Of a stretch of 64,000 bases of DNA, positions 43,858 through 57,597 are shown piece by piece (the stretch's first letter is position 1; each line of letters starts with the position of its first letter). The translations under genes were made by a program, and so were the position numbers. Source of the DNA: Rhabdophis nuchalis (Eukaryota; Chordata; Lepidosauria; Squamata; Natricidae); assembly GCA_039707465.1 (NCBI GenBank), contig CM077652.1:37578118-37642117 (forward strand). Direction: 5' to 3'. The notes under the pieces were generated by a model. That model ran no database searches, was not told the origin of the DNA, and was given only the letters and a program-made list of their open reading frames with translations.

Positions 43858-44775
43858 CCAGAATAACAGAGTTAGAAGGGACCTTGGAGCTCTTCGAGTC
43901 CAACCTTCTGCTCGAGCAGGAGACTATACCAGTGGTGAGTTGAGGCGGTATGGGTGTACCGGTGCCTGCCTGGAGCACTGGGTACCGTTCCGGTACGGTG
44001 CTCCGGAAAGCCTACCTGCTCGCCCGAGCTCCTTAAAGGCATCGGCGCTTCCACGCACAGCGCATACAGCACCTGCACAATGCTCTGCTGAGCAGCTGGA
44101 ATGTTGCGGAGGCTCACGGAGGCATCGCTGGAAGGTAAAACACATGCGCGTGCCACATGCATTCATATGGAGGACACCGGGCTCCGTTGCAACCATACCG
44201 GTTGCAACAGGATCTGGAACCCACTGTTAGGACTATAATCCAAGTGTTGGGTTGGCAATATATATATAAGCCATGATTACAAACGGTATCTGTTACTTTA
44301 AGTGCTACAGTGGAATGTAATTGGCTGCTGCTTCCTAACTCAGCCATAAGAGGGAGCTGGAATCACAGTTAGACGCTGATCATTTTGAATGGAGAATCTG
44401 GATGTCGGGCTAGATCAGTGAAAGGCGAAGAAGCAAGGAGGTTCGTGGATTGAACGACTGTAAGCCAACTGTTTGAGTTAAAGACTGTATTTTGATTCAA
44501 GATTAACTATCACAGTTTGTGAAGAAGTAGTTTATTTTTCCATCACAAGTAAAGTCTACTTGATTTTACAATCAGTGTCTGTGACTATTAGTGTGAATAT
44601 CTAGCAATGTATCTCTTGCTGCAAATTCCGTTGCCCAACTCTCTGTCTCCTAAAGGAGATATCCCTCAACACCCACCACTGCTCTATACCTTCAAGCAAA
44701 TGGCTGTCCAGTCTCCTTAAATACCTCCAGTGTTGGGTCACCCACAACTTCAGGAGGGAAGTCGGAGGCATCTCG
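43858..44775 (-). mobile_element. CR1 3' end (minus strand), split by a hAT element
   Basis: 43858-43929 ('aacagagttagaagggacct', 'gtccaaccttctgctcgagc') and 44690-44775 ('aaatggctgtccagtctcct', 'cctccagtgttgggtcaccc') are adjacent halves of one inverted CR1 3' end. They are separated by the hAT insertion. Confidence 0.88.
43930..44681. mobile_element. hAT-type non-autonomous element, 752 bases, inside CR1
   Basis: Ends CAGTGGTGAG... and ...ACCCACCACTG. The flanking 8-mers GACTATAC (43922-43929) and CTCTATAC (44682-44689) match at six of eight. The left 300 bases contain the 'accggtgc/gttccggtacggtg' phrases shared with this MITE group. The right half is AT-rich and unrelated to the other copies here, so the element may have captured other DNA. 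No transposase domain is readable. Confidence 0.85.
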
Positions 44776-44781
44776 CCTGCT

Positions 44782-45619
44782 GCCTGGTCAGCTCCAAGAG
44801 CAGCAAAGGAGGCTGGAGGCAGCCTAGCCTATAAGCCAAAGCAAGCAAGGTTTGGCTGCATGGAGTCCCTTCCTTCTCAGGGCCGTAACCAGAAGTGGCA
44901 GAAAGCCCCTTCAAGCTGAACTGCCACAGCTCTCTGGCCCAGGTTTTCCTGTGCACCAGCTGGGGCCAGGTGAGCTCCTGGATCCAAGAGCAGCGGGCTT
45001 CATCCAGCCAACGTGGTCACGAGCTTAGCAAGAATGCAGCCTAGAAGGGTTCCTGGGCCAGTTGGGCAAGGAATGAGTGTCCCATGACAATCTCAGGGGC
45101 CTCCAACTCTGAAGAGTTCGTTACTCTGAATCCAAGCCTTCATGTGCTGGCCTTGCTCACCGCCAGAAGGTGGCATGGTGCCCACTAAGCAGAGGGTGGC
45201 ACACCAGTGGTGTTGCTGGTATTTGCCAAACTGAATCTGCTTCAGCTGAGCCAGTGGCCAAAGAGGCAATGCAACACCTCAACATCCGGTGCCCCTTCTG
45301 CTCTCTGCTGCACTGGTCAGACTGGGCCGCTGATTTGCTGCCCCAAGGCAAGAGGGATGCCAAGGGATGGGAAAGAGGGCAGAGAAGGCAGCAAGAGGAA
45401 GCCGAGCCCCCTGAAGGGGAATGGGAGGACCTGGGCCTGCGCAGCTGAGAGGAGGCAGGATCGCCCTCTGCCTAGATCAGGAAGACCCCAAAGCCTCTTT
45501 CAACTCTGTGACACCATGAAGAGGGAGCAGCTCTGGGTTGTTGCGTGGGCCGAAGGAAGGCCTGGAGCTGGGCTGGAATTCCTGGCCCTGGCTTCTTTTG
45601 CCTAAAGAAGAGAAGCTGG
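44782..45619. other. no recognisable gene or repeat
   Basis: No domain or repeat end identified. Confidence 0.4.
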
Positions 45620-46020
45620 TGGGGAGGCACAACATGATAGTCTGCCAGTCCTTGAAGGACAGCCGTCTGTCAGAAATGGCATAGGTTCTCCTGCTTGAGC
45701 AGGGGGTTGGACTGGATGACCTACAAGGGCCCTCCCTCCTCCTCCTGGAAGAGGCTCTGGGCATATTTGGCTCAGGGCTGAGAGGAGGGCAGAGCCATGG
45801 GGAAAAGCTTTAGAGGGATATCAGAAAGGGAGACTGTCCAGGTGGCCAGAGCTGGAGAGTGGCAGAGAGTGGAATGGTCAGCGTCAGGGGAACTCCTCCC
45901 CACAAGGTTTTCAAACCAAGGTCGCACGTCCATTGCTCTGTGGCATGAGCATTCTGGCGCTGGGCAGAGGCTGGACTAGAAGACCTTCAAGGTCCCTTCT
46001 AATCCTACCATTTTAGGACC
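45620..46020 (+). mobile_element. two CR1 3' tails
   Basis: First tail 45630-45735 ('cctgcttgagcagggggttg', 'gactggatgacctacaaggg'). Second tail about 45890-46015 ('gaggctggactagaagacct', 'tcaaggtcccttctaatcct'). Confidence 0.78.
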
Positions 46021-46219
46021 GATGAGCAAAGGAGCTTCTGGACTTATGAAAAGTGGGGCTCCTCCTCACCTGGCTGACGGGGTGTGTGTGTGTCTTTCTT
46101 CACTGAAGCTCGGCTTCCCAGAGAGCGGCTGAGGTCTCCCGCAGGGCGCAGGGTCTCGGGGCGTCAGGCGGGGGCGCTGTTGCCAGGAGAGCGGAAGCCT
46201 CTCCCTTCCACGCTGTGCC

Positions 46220-46420
46220 AAGCAGCGACTCCCGAGATCTCCAGAGATGTTTAAATTACCGGCCATGTCATAAATCAGCGGCAGAAACAAGATGAAGCAA
46301 GGCTCCTGCCTGTTGCTCAGCTGCGAAAGGCTTCATTTATTTACTGCAATGGCCAAAAGAGCAGGCAGCTGCCACCGCAGTCAAAAAATTAATCGGCTCC
46401 CGACTTGTCTTGTCTGCCGC
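46220..46420. promoter_or_regulatory. candidate conserved non-coding element
   Basis: Non-repetitive block about 3.3 kb upstream of the HS3ST4 start, with 'agatgtttaaattaccggcc', 'cttcatttatttactgcaat' and 'caaaaaattaatcggctccc'. No coding pattern. Conservation is suspected from texture only. Confidence 0.3.
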
Positions 46421-46936
46421 CCTCCGCAGCCTCTGGGGGATGGAGTGGCGAAGTGCGCTTGGGGGCTCCGCACCAAGAGTCTCCCCTCCCCCGAGGCTGG
46501 GGGTCTTCCCTCCCCCTGGGGCAAGGGGCTTTTGGCAGCCACACAGCACAACGCTGGCAGGGTGCTTGGCCTTGGCTTCAGGCCCCTTCAGGAGTAGAGG
46601 GGGGGGGCGCCATTGGGCCTTGCTGTGCTCGGGTTGACCACGGCGGGGTGGGGGGTTGCTTCACAAGCCCTGCACCAGACCTCGGTGGCCGCCCCTCCTC
46701 CATGGGTCTCTTTACCCTTTGACTGGCCAAAGGATGAATCTGAGGGAGAAGGCACCCCTGGGCTCACGGGCAGCTCTCGCTGTGCCCGTCGGAAGAAGAG
46801 GCGTTCCTGTGTAACACTGGAGCATGGGGAAGCTGCATGAAGCAGACGGTTGCTCCAACTGCCAGCAGCATTTCCCTTCCCAAGACCCCTCCTGGCATGA
46901 TCAAAAAGGCCACAGGATGCTCCTCATCCGCCCACC

Positions 46937-47088
46937 TTTTTTTAAAAAACAATTTTTATTGGTTTTTACAATATGTGGAGGAAAAGGGTTATAGGGTTAA
47001 AAATAACATTTTAGTGGCTTCCATGCCGGAGGTGGTGGTCCTCCCAAAACGTCATACATATACAATATTTAAAAAAAAAAAAAAACGT
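46937..47088 (-). mobile_element. L1 3' end, short truncated copy
   Basis: T-run at 46937-46943 (poly-A on -), then 'tttttattggtttttacaat' and 'ggaggaaaagggttataggg', matching the 3' UTR of the deleted L1 at 2306-4085. It is flanked by CCGCCCACC (46928-46936) and CCGCCGACC (47089-47097), a probable 9-base target duplication with one mismatch. Confidence 0.75.
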
Positions 47089-47097
47089 CCGCCGACC

Positions 47098-48639
47098 TTG
47101 AAGAGCACTGGTGGCACCCAAGACTGGCCGTGGCTGGGCTCAAAGGGCTTCTCTGGGCTACCCTGAAATCGGAGAGAGATTTCTTCAAGGACCTCTTAGC
47201 CCCTGGAATGGGTTGCACACACGGAGACGGTCTTCTTTTGCTGAATCTGGGCAGGAAGGGGGGGGCAACCCTGGTGGCCGCCTGGCCATCTCAACTGTCC
47301 TCATGGGTCCCCCCCAGCTTTTCTGAAGGCCCCTCGTTGCCTCAACCGTCTCGATTCCCTTGTCTTTCATTCTACTTCTGGTCGTCAATATTCACATGTT
47401 GTTTTTATGTTTATAAGGGCTGCTCCTTCTTTTCTATTCTGCACGTTCTGTTTCCTCCCCTCCAGCCTGTACAATGGGCTCTCCTTCTTCACTCTACAGG
47501 CTCTTCAGAAGGACAAGCAACTCTCCCGATGCTCCTATCCCGATGCTTCAAGTGTTCCAGATCTACCCAATCAAAGGCCTGGCTGAAAATGGTCAATTCA
47601 AAAGGAAAACTGAACTGTTTTCTATCTCTGGCCCTCCCTTCCTCTGCCACTCCAGGGTCTCTGCCTTTTCTGGGGCAGATGGTTCCCTTGGTCCACATCT
47701 TCTGCCCTCCCTCGTCCTTCTTGCTTTTATCTGCTACCGTTCCGTACTTGCCACGCCCCCTTCCCCCAGGGAAGGGTGGGGATGCCAGCTCCCAATTTAA
47801 GGAGAACTGGGATGGTAGATAACAGCCTCCTTTCATTTCGGGGGGAGGGGGGGGAGAATAACCTGCCCTCTGCTGTCTCCCCCAGGCCTCCTAAAAGCTG
47901 CAGAGTTGGAAGCCAGCTGTGGCCAGTGGCAAGTCAGCTCAGGGCCGGACGGGCTGCTCCCTCCTGGCCTGGTTTGTCCAGGAGGCCTTTGTGGGAGGTA
48001 GACTGACCAGGCTGACTTGGGGGAGACGGATCCTGAACAGCTCTTTTCCTTCGGGCTCAGGCCTAAAGCCGGCCTTGTCCTCAACTGGTCGCTCTGTGGG
48101 ACTTTCCAGACCCTACAGGGGGCGTGGCCCTTTGGTTTTGCCCCCCCTCCCCAAATCCGGGCATCCTCCTGGATCAGCTCTTCAGGGCCACCACGGTGGG
48201 ATTGGTTGGCCGTGTTCTCCTCTTTGAGGGAGGGGGTGCTTGTATGGGACAATCTCTACATCTGGCCCCCCACAGGTTCTACCTGCCCTTCAGGCAACTG
48301 GGGCTCTTCAAGGAACGGCTGGACAAGGACACTGAGGCCATGGAGGACTCCCAGCCGTGTTTGCCTCCTCTCTGGAAGCAGAGAAGATTGTCTGAGTGCC
48401 AGGCAGCTGCTTAAGGCTCCGTAATGGGTGGGAGGATGATTGACAGGCTTGTCCTGGACACAGGCCCCAGTCTCTTTTTGGAAGAGAGTCTCTTGGACAG
48501 GCTGAATCGGGTCCAGCTCGGGACTTGCTCACCTGCTGTGGGAATGAGGGGGCTTTTAAAGGCAAGTGAAGCCATCACAGAGCAGGAGAGCTGATGGGAC
48601 CAGCTCCATCCCTGCTTTTTTCTCAGCTGTAATTTTCTC
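47098..48639. other. upstream DNA with no recognised gene
   Basis: Moderately GC-rich, with overlapping open frames that look compositional. No repeat or exon recognised. It leads into the HS3ST4 CpG island. Confidence 0.4.
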
Positions 48640-49513
48640 AGCTCCTTGGTGGGGGAGCCCCCTCCCCCCCCCCCCTCAGGCAGCACGGGAAGGGGAAGGA
48701 AGGGCCGGCCAGGGGGGCTCCGGGGCTGCTGCCAACCCCCCTCGCCTGCCCAGGGAGGCTCCTTGCCCACCCAGCAGCAGGAGGCAGGCCTGTCCGCTTC
48801 GGCCCACGAGGTCTGGGGCAGCCCGACTCCACAGTCCGGAGGCTCCCAGGGACAGCAGCAGCTCAGAAGGGAAGCCTCCGTGCTGGGCAAAGGGCGGCTG
48901 GGGGCTTGCCCACCCAAGAGCAGCGGTGACTTGCATCCGCCGCCAGGAAAGCAGCCAGCAGCCCAGCCAAGGCCCTGCCAGCCCTTGCGCCTTCCTCGCT
49001 TCGTGGATCCAGCGCAGCAGCCCAAGCTCTGCCCGCCAGGCCCTCCCGAGGCTCGCCATTCCCGGGAAGGCAGGAGGCGGCTGAGCGCCGGCAGGGAAAG
49101 CGCCGGAGGGGAGGCTGGGCAGGCTTTGCCTTTTGGGCACCACCAGTCGCGCGGGGCTTTGCAGCAGCTGCCGCCGCACTTTGCACGAGCCCCGGAACCC
49201 GCCGCCCGCCTCCTCGGCTGCCCGCGACGCCCGCAGCCCCGCCCCCGCGAGCTTGCCTGCGCTGGGTTGGCGGAGCTCCGGGCGGGGGGCGGAGGGGCGG
49301 GGCTTCCCCTCGCCAGCCGTTCAGGAGGCGGCCAGCCGGCCGGCCGCCGTCACCAGCCGAAGGGCCGCCGCCGCCGCCCGTTGCGTCCTGCCTGGCCCCG
49401 CCCCGCCCCGCCCGGCCCGCCGCCCCGCCTCGACCCCGGCCCAAACTTTCCCTGCTCGGGCAGCTGGCGCGGCGCGGAGCCTGGGCCGGCCGGCGGTGTG
49501 GCTGGCTGGCTAG

Positions 49514-50254
<741 letters not shown>

Positions 50255-51000
50255 TGAGGCGGCGGGCGGGCGGGCGGGGGGAGGCCGTCTGGGCGGCAGG
50301 CACGGAGCTCCAGCCGCTGCGCGCAGCAGGAGCCGCTTGGCGCTCCCGCCTGTCCGCAGGTGCGGAGGGGACCGTCGCCCGGCTCGGAAAGCGAAGCGGC
50401 CCCGCTCGGCTCTCGGCCGGCTGCCGGCCCGTCGGGCGCGCGGAGGTGGCGAGGCTCTCGGGCTCGGCCGCTTTCGCCCGCCCGCCCGCGAAAGCTCGGA
50501 GGCTCGGAGAGCGCCGGCTCCACCTGCAGCTGCCTGGGCACTCTCGGCGCGGCGGGCGGAGGAGAAGCGGTGGGCTGGGTTGGGTTCGGCGCCGCTGGAG
50601 GGAGCAGCCCCGGGTGGGCGGGAGGCGGGGGGGGGGCTTGCCTGCCCCCAGGAGCCTCTTCGTGTCTTAAGGGGCCCCGAGGGAGCGGCTGCTGGGGGGA
50701 GAACGGGGGGCAGCAGGCAAACCTCGGGGCTGTGGAGCAACCTGGCCGCTTTGGGACCGCCCCCCCCCCCGCCACTTGACGCCTTTGCCCACCGCTTGGA
50801 AATCTCCCCCCCCCCCCTTGCAGAGCGCCCGCTGCTTGGCTTCAGCCCTGAAGACAACGGCTGCCTCTTCCCGGATTCCCGGGGGATTCCAGGGCAGGCG
50901 GTCTGGGTCGAAGGTGCCATCTCTGCGGCTGGCAGCTGCTGGAAAAGGCTGCCCGGGTCATTCTTTCTGCCGGAAAAGGCTGCCGGGGTCGCTCCTGAGC

Positions 51001-52936
51001 CTGTGGGGGAGCCCGGCTGCACAAGGCTCTCCTGGCCCTCCCCAAGTTTAAGGCTCTGCTGGGGCCCTGAAAGCTGAGGAAGGAGGGGGGGCCCAGGAGG
51101 GCCCAGGCTCGAGGAGGAGGAGGAGGATAGGCTGCACCCTTAGGACTGCTCTGCCTGGGGGAGTCTTGGGTATTGGTGAGCAGAGGGGCCCAGGGGATCC
51201 TGTGGGGCGGCTGTTGGTGCTGAGCTTTGCTGGGCGGGGGCCCACGGGGGCCTTCCTTGCTCAGCTGCCTGCTCACTTTGTGTGCCTACCTTTCGGCCCT
51301 CCTGAGGGGCACCAGGGAAGACGTTAGACACACCCTGAAAACAGGGGCTTCCCAGGGCCAGGTGGGTGGCAAGAGGCAGGAAGACGCCCTTACTTGCATC
51401 CTTACCCACTTGCTTCGGCTAGCTTTGCTGTGGTAGTGTGTGCTTAGTGTCTGTGTTTGCTGCCTGGAGTCTGAAATAGTCCCTGAGGGTCTTTGGGGTG
51501 GGAGAGGCGCCTCTTCGTCCTTCTGATGTGCAGCTTGCGCCTAGCCGCACCCAGTGAGGCCCCTGGGACAGAGGCTTCAAGCCAGGAGCTGCCTTGCCTG
51601 TCATGGGCAGAGACTGAAGGGGCCAATTCTGCTTCCAGTCCCTTTGCCCCGTGGGGGAGCTGCAGCCGGTGTGGGCTGCAGGGAGAGGCTGCTGGCCACC
51701 CCTGGGGGCAGCTCTCTCTGCTTCTGGCGTGGTTTGTGTCGCTCACGTGGCTTAGCCCGCCTGCCTTGGCTTCCCTGAAGTGGGGCTCAGTGTTTTTGGT
51801 GTGCTTGGGACTGGAAGCCTGCTGAGGGCAGTTCTTGTGGCCCCTGACAAGCCCCTCATTCTTCAGTGGTGAGGGGGATTCTCCTCTGGCTGGGGTCTTG
51901 CTGCCCGGAGTGCTTAGCCCAGCCCAGGGATTTGGGGCTGTGGAGCACCCAGAAGTGGCTTCCTGTATGCAGCTCACCCTCCCTTCTCTCCTGGCTTCTA
52001 TGAAGCGGGTCAGGAAAGTCCAGGGCATTTTGCTTTGCGTGATGGCTCCAGCAGAACTGAGATGATCCAGGATTCTAGGAAAGGGATTGCCAGGGACTCT
52101 GTCCAGCCAGTGTGAGAGGCCTGAAATTGATCTGCTCCAATGGCTGCCTGGTGTGGGACTCCAGCCCCTGCCATAGATGGCCACCCAGTGCCAGGGAAGA
52201 ACCCAGTCGTCCCGTCCCGAGCTACCTCTTCATTGGTCAACAGCTGGCCCTGCTCCTTGCCTTCCGCCCATGCAGCTCCCCCTGCCCTGCTTCGGCTAGT
52301 GCCAGAAAGACAGGTGGCCGGAGTGGAGGCTTCCTGCAGAAGCAGCTCTTTCTTGGCTCATTTTTGGCTGATCTCTGGCTGCGGCCGAATTGCCAGCTCC
52401 GTGGTTTCAAACTCAGGCTTTCAGATTGGTTCCACTCTGACGTTTGCTCTGAGTGCTGTGCCTGTGCGTGGGTGTGCATGCCCAGTTAATGGCTCGCACA
52501 GCAAGAGGTGAGACTGCTCATTCTGGCTTCGCCTCCGCCCTCCGTGGCCTCTGAACCTTGCGGGCTTCGGAAGATGTGGGCATATCAGCCGCGGTGGGGT
52601 TGGGGCGGGCCAAATTCCTGGAAGATTCCTGCAGCTTTGCTATTGAAGCTCTGCTTCTCAGCCCAGAGGGGCTCCAAAGTGGCTGCCCGTGATGGCTGTG
52701 GGCTTCGTGCTGCCCCTCGAGATTGGGGGGGTGGGGGAGGGGGGGGGAGGAGTCCGGATTGCTATAAAAGGCTGGGTGAAAAGCCGTCAGGAAGCTTCTC
52801 TGTGCTGGAAAGGAAAGGTTGAAGGTGGGGAGCAGCCTGTTTGGGGAGAGGGCAGGTGGGGCTCCTGGGAAGGTGTGACCAACCAACTGACTCATGCTGG
52901 GGAAAGAGAGAGAGGGGAGATGATGGAGAACGCCTG
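51001..52936. other. intronic DNA, nothing recognised
   Basis: GC-rich at first, declining rightward. Open frames reflect composition. A G-rich stretch lies at 52724-52750. No repeat recognised. Confidence 0.45.
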
Positions 52937-52991
52937 GCCTGGGAGAGGGGGCGGTTTATAAATATAATAAATTATTATTATTATTATTATA
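52937..52991 (+). mobile_element. L2 3' tail only
   Basis: 'gggagagggggcggtttata' followed by (TTA)n to 52991: the last bases of an L2, severely 5'-truncated. Confidence 0.8.
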
Positions 52992-54145
52992 CAGCCACCT
53001 GAACCACAAATGCATTGAGCACATCCATCTGATCGCTCTTGCCTTGGCGTGCTGTGCAGGTGCCATGCTGGGTTTATGACTGGCTGGCCGAGTGTGTCAC
53101 ACAAGCACAGCCCTCAGGGAAAACTGGGGACCAGAAAGTGTGTGTGTGTGGGAGTGCAGGAGAGCCTCCTTTCGCTCTCAGATCATCCAGAAAAATGGAT
53201 TGGTGGAAGGACCCCTCCCTTCGCCCACCCATTTGCTCTGCACTGAGTTAAATTGTGGTGCCTGCATCTGCCAGAGCTTTCACCAGGAATAAACCCCAGA
53301 TGGGTGCAGCCAAATTGAGGGGTGGGTATTTCTGGGCCCAGGAGAGCAGCTGTGGCCTCCTTGCGGCCTGCCCTGGCCATGGGGCTGGCTCCTCTGGCCC
53401 GGAGCCAGCTTGGTGGAATCAACCTGAAGTGGACTGCTACTTTCTGGGAGGTTCTGGCGATTCAGTGAACTTGAAGAGCTCTGGGCTCTGCCACGGTGAC
53501 GGTGATGTCAGTTGCTGCCGCGCTTCTTGGAACCCCTGACATCGGCAATAAAGCAGCATGTGGGGGAGGCACGGGGGAGGGGCGAGGGGGGGCAGCTTAA
53601 TTGGCTCTGGCGCTGGACGCAGGTCAGCATGTTCGGCTCCTCTGCAGTTAAGGGAGTTGACGTCTATCTGGGTGTCTGCGGACAGGCCGATTGAATTTTG
53701 GAGAAGAAGCAGCAGGATTGGGCGGCAGCCAGCTACCTCTGGGGCAGCCCAGGGGGTCAGGCTGACAAAAGCCGTGTTTACCTGCAATCTCCTCCTTTCC
53801 TGCAAGTGTCATGCTGTCAGCGGGAGGGCCTTAACAAAAGATCCTGGGGAAGCTGCTGGCAACCTCCCACTTCCTAATTCACCAAGGTGATCCTCCGATT
53901 CTCCAGCTGAGGACAGCAGCAGCAACTGAAGTTTGCAGTGCTCTGAATGTGTCAGAAGGGCCTTCAAAGTAGCCTCCCAAGAGCGAAGAGCAGCACAAAG
54001 AGGAGCGTTTGAGCTGGGGCTGCAGGAGAGAGGAAGGCCGGCTGCTCCTGCGTGGCTCGGCTCTTCTCCCTCGAGAGGGATGGAGCTGGCTTCAGAAAGG
54101 GGAGGGGGAGGGCAGGAGCTTCCTAGAGAAGTCCCGTTCGCTTGA

Positions 54146-55090
54146 TGTTGGTCCTAGACAAAATCTGGGGACAAATTATTAGCAGTCAGCATTGGGGAAA
54201 GAATGCAATTGCTTAGCAGATGTCAGCATGGATTTATCAAGAACAAATCGTGACAAATTGTATTTGCTACTGAAACTTCAGCTGGCCACAGGAGAATTGT
54301 GGATGTGGTGATTAAAAAAGTTTCTGGTGAGTTTTTGATGGAAAAACTGGCAAAATGTTGCTGGATCATCCTATGGTTGTCCAGGCCCAGAGCTGTCTGA
54401 ACAATTAGTGCCGTTGTGTGGCTCTGCGAGGGGCTCTTTAGGCCACGGGCTCTTCTCCATGTTTACAAATGGCCTGGAGGAGGCATTACAAAATATTTGC
54501 GGACGACACAAAGATGGGAGAGTTCCAGGAGAAGAACAGATGTAGCCCAGGGTTGAACTGTGGAGGTAGAAACGAAACACCAGAGGGCAGAATCGGAGCT
54601 CAGGAGGATCTTGACAAGCTGAAGCGGAGGCCAAAGGAGGCCGGGGGGAGTCCAACAGGGACAAAGGCAGCAGCCTCTTGCCTTTGGGTGGGAACCAACC
54701 CCAGCAGAGAGAAGGAAAAGTGATGCAACCCGAGGCTCCTTCCGTGTGCCAACAGCCAGAGTAGCCAGATGCGCTCTCTCTCTCGCCTTGGTCGGACTGC
54801 AGGCAGGATATCGTGGGCAGCTCTGGGTGGGCAGCAGTGCCGGGCTCAGCAGAGGGCATCCCGGGAGTCCCAAAGGTGATCTGGGGCCTGGAAGGAGGAC
54901 GTGGATCTGGGCCTCTTTAGTCTGAAAACGAGAACTCTGCAGGCAGGAAAGAATTGTCCAGGCCTCTTCAGAAGGTGGAGGAGCCGGGGCTTTCTCTCCC
55001 AAAGAGTGGTTTGGGGGGACTCTGAGAGCTGTTTGCCAGCGGGACCGATCCTCAGGAGGGGGTGGACTGTTCTTCCTCGGGGGTGTCTAT
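54146..55090 (+). mobile_element. CR1 LINE 3' half
   Basis: Decayed CR1 RT region: 'catggatttatcaagaacaa' (54229), FTNGLEEALQN followed by a frameshifted FADDTKMG block (54459-54520), 'ggaggatcttgacaagctga' (54603), and the end of the ORF near 54940-55060. The YADD-like site reads FADD here. Frameshifts and gaps abound. Confidence 0.78.
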
Positions 55091-57590
55091 AGAGGCGCCC
55101 CCCAGAAAACCTGCTTTAGCTAGAGTGTGTGTAGTAGAGACACCCCTGCTGGGATGTTGGCTGAGGCTGTCACCAAGGTCACTTCCTGCTTTGATGGATC
55201 TTCTGTGATTCTGTGCATGGAGCAAAGATGGAGCCCCAGGCCCTCTCTCCCCTGGTGGGGGGGCTTCCTCCTTTCCTCTGAATCATTCCTCTGTGCACTT
55301 CAGCAGAGATTTCGTGGTTTCAGGGCTGGTGGGGTTCATGTGGGACTCTTCCCACGGCTTGGATGTTGCGCTCATTTCTTTCTAATGATTTGGGCTTGGA
55401 AAGGATTGCATGGAGTGAGAAGGCTTGCGGGAGGAAGAAGCAGCCGACAGCCGAGTGTGAAGAGCTGCGAAGGGAGGCAGATCAACATTTCCCCCTAGGA
55501 ATTACCTTTGGGTGGCTTGACGTACCTACAGTAATCCTGGGCACCTGCTTTGCTCATTGATTACTTGCAATCCCAGCGGACCCTGGAGCTTCCTTGGCTT
55601 TTGACTTTCCTATCCAGCTGCTCTCCAAAGTTGTAACCTTCGTCCAGCAGGAGCTGCAGGTGGAATTCCCAGGCAGGTTGCAGGATTGGTTTTGAGTGTT
55701 CCGTTCCCCAGAAATCCCGATCGAATCTCTCCCATGTTTCCCCAGAACTGGAAGCGGAGAGGCAGGATCATTTTGCTGCTGCAGCTGTCAGGTGTTGGGG
55801 GGAGTTGGGGCTCCTAGGAAGGCAGGAGGGCTGGTTGGTTTCCATGGCTGCTGGAGAGGGGCTCAGAGATGCTGCAGCCGCCGCTGCCCCTCCATATTTT
55901 TCTCCAGCCCCCCAACGGCCTCCCGGCCTCCCTGAAAGAGCCCCTTGGTAGTGCAGACCCCAAGCTGCCCTGAAGGGGAGGAAGCCCTGGAAGCTGCCCT
56001 GGCTTCCTTCCAGATGTGCTGCGTGCAGAGGCTGCTGCCCTCCATTCGCCTCTCTCCGGGAATGAAAGGGAGGCTACTCGGAGGAGGAGGAGGAATCCGA
56101 GGGCCAGCAGGTTTGCTCTTGTCCGCAGGGGCAATATTTTAGAGATGGCGCTCTGGACATCAGCCATAGTGGACATCTGGAAAAGGCCAGGCAGCCTCTG
56201 CAGCCCCTGGAAGGAGCCCGTTGCTTCTTGTGCAGGGCTGGAGTGCGCAGGGGTGCCGAGAGAGGGCGCCTTAATACGGCCTTTGAAGTGGCTTGATTCC
56301 TTTGTTCAGAATTATTGATTACATTTTAATAGGGAGTTGTGCATTTAATTTAATTGGCTTTGGATCTTATTCCTTTTGCCTCCCAGGTGTTTCCCTGGAG
56401 GAGAAAAGGGAAAGGTGTCCCTTGAGAGCGAGGCCAAACCGCTGCCTGTGCCTTGCTTCTCCCAGGCAAGGAGGGGGCTTCCCCCCAAGGCAGCCCCTTT
56501 TCTTTGGCTCGGCTGCCAGGACCCAAAACCTCCTTCACGGTGGCTTTTCATCCCTAGCTCCTGGGTGGGTTCAGGGGGCCAAGGGGCAAACCTGAAGGTC
56601 CATGGTGGGCTGGCCTGGATCATGTTTTGGCTGCTGGGACCGGATTTTCTTCTATCTGGCTCTCTAGAGAAGTTGTGGATCCCACTGGGCCAGATGCCCT
56701 TGTCCAAGAGACCGAGGGAGTCTGGAAGAACCTCAGGCGCTTCAGATGTACGGTGTTCTGCGAAGCTCGGGACTCGTTTGGTCGGGAGGTCCAGAGACCC
56801 GGAGAAGACCTTTCTGGCTGTGGTGGGAGACCAAAGGCTGCTCATCCCCCTTCCCAGTTCGTCCACTCAACGGAGAATGGGACCTTGGCTATTGGTATCC
56901 TGTTCCTTGGAGACAGCCCAGTCTGTTCCTCTGGGTTGCCTGCTCTCCTAGTGTGTCTTTGTAGGCTCTATGTGTGTCACTTTGCCAGATCATCCTTCTA
57001 TAAGGGTCTTTGCACTAAAAATAGTGCCAGACTGGTGTCTGGGTTTTCTAGGCAGGAAATGGCTCCTTGCTTCTGGAACCTTTTCATTGGTGTTTGAGCT
57101 GTGGCTGACAGGAAGGCTGCTGTGGAGGTCCAGAAATGGAGCCCTTGGTGCTACTGCCCAGCACAGCCTTGCTCTTCGCCAGCATGTTGGGGCTGAAAAA
57201 TGGGGGTCTACATGTGTGCATGTCAGAGAGGGAGGCGGGGGGAGAGCTTGGTGAGCAGAGAGGGCACTGCTGCTTTCTATTTCCAAAGCTTGGCAGTTTT
57301 ATTCACCGATTCATTTTATGTCATCTGTAGTGAGAAAATCCTTTTGAATATGCAGTGCTTGAGAGCTGAAGGAAGAGTGTGTGTATTTGAGGAAAAGTAG
57401 CTGTTTTTCCTTCCATGCATGAAAGTGTCCAACTTACAGAAAGCATTCTTGTCCTACCTCCCGTCAGTTTTTACATGCTGCAGGCATTGAGGATGGGTCA
57501 TAAACTCCTGGGCTCTTTATGGCTTCCACTATTACTAACACCACTGCCCTTATTTAACGGAAGGCATTTACCTTGACAAACTGTCCTATG
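55091..57590. other. intronic DNA, possible conserved block at 56270-56370
   Basis: No coding exon seen. At about 56275-56365 the sequence is AT-rich and non-repetitive ('ttcagaattattgattacat', 'catttaatttaattggcttt') and may be conserved; this is a weak guess. The rest is unclassified. Confidence 0.35.
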
Positions 57591-57597
57591 AATTCTT

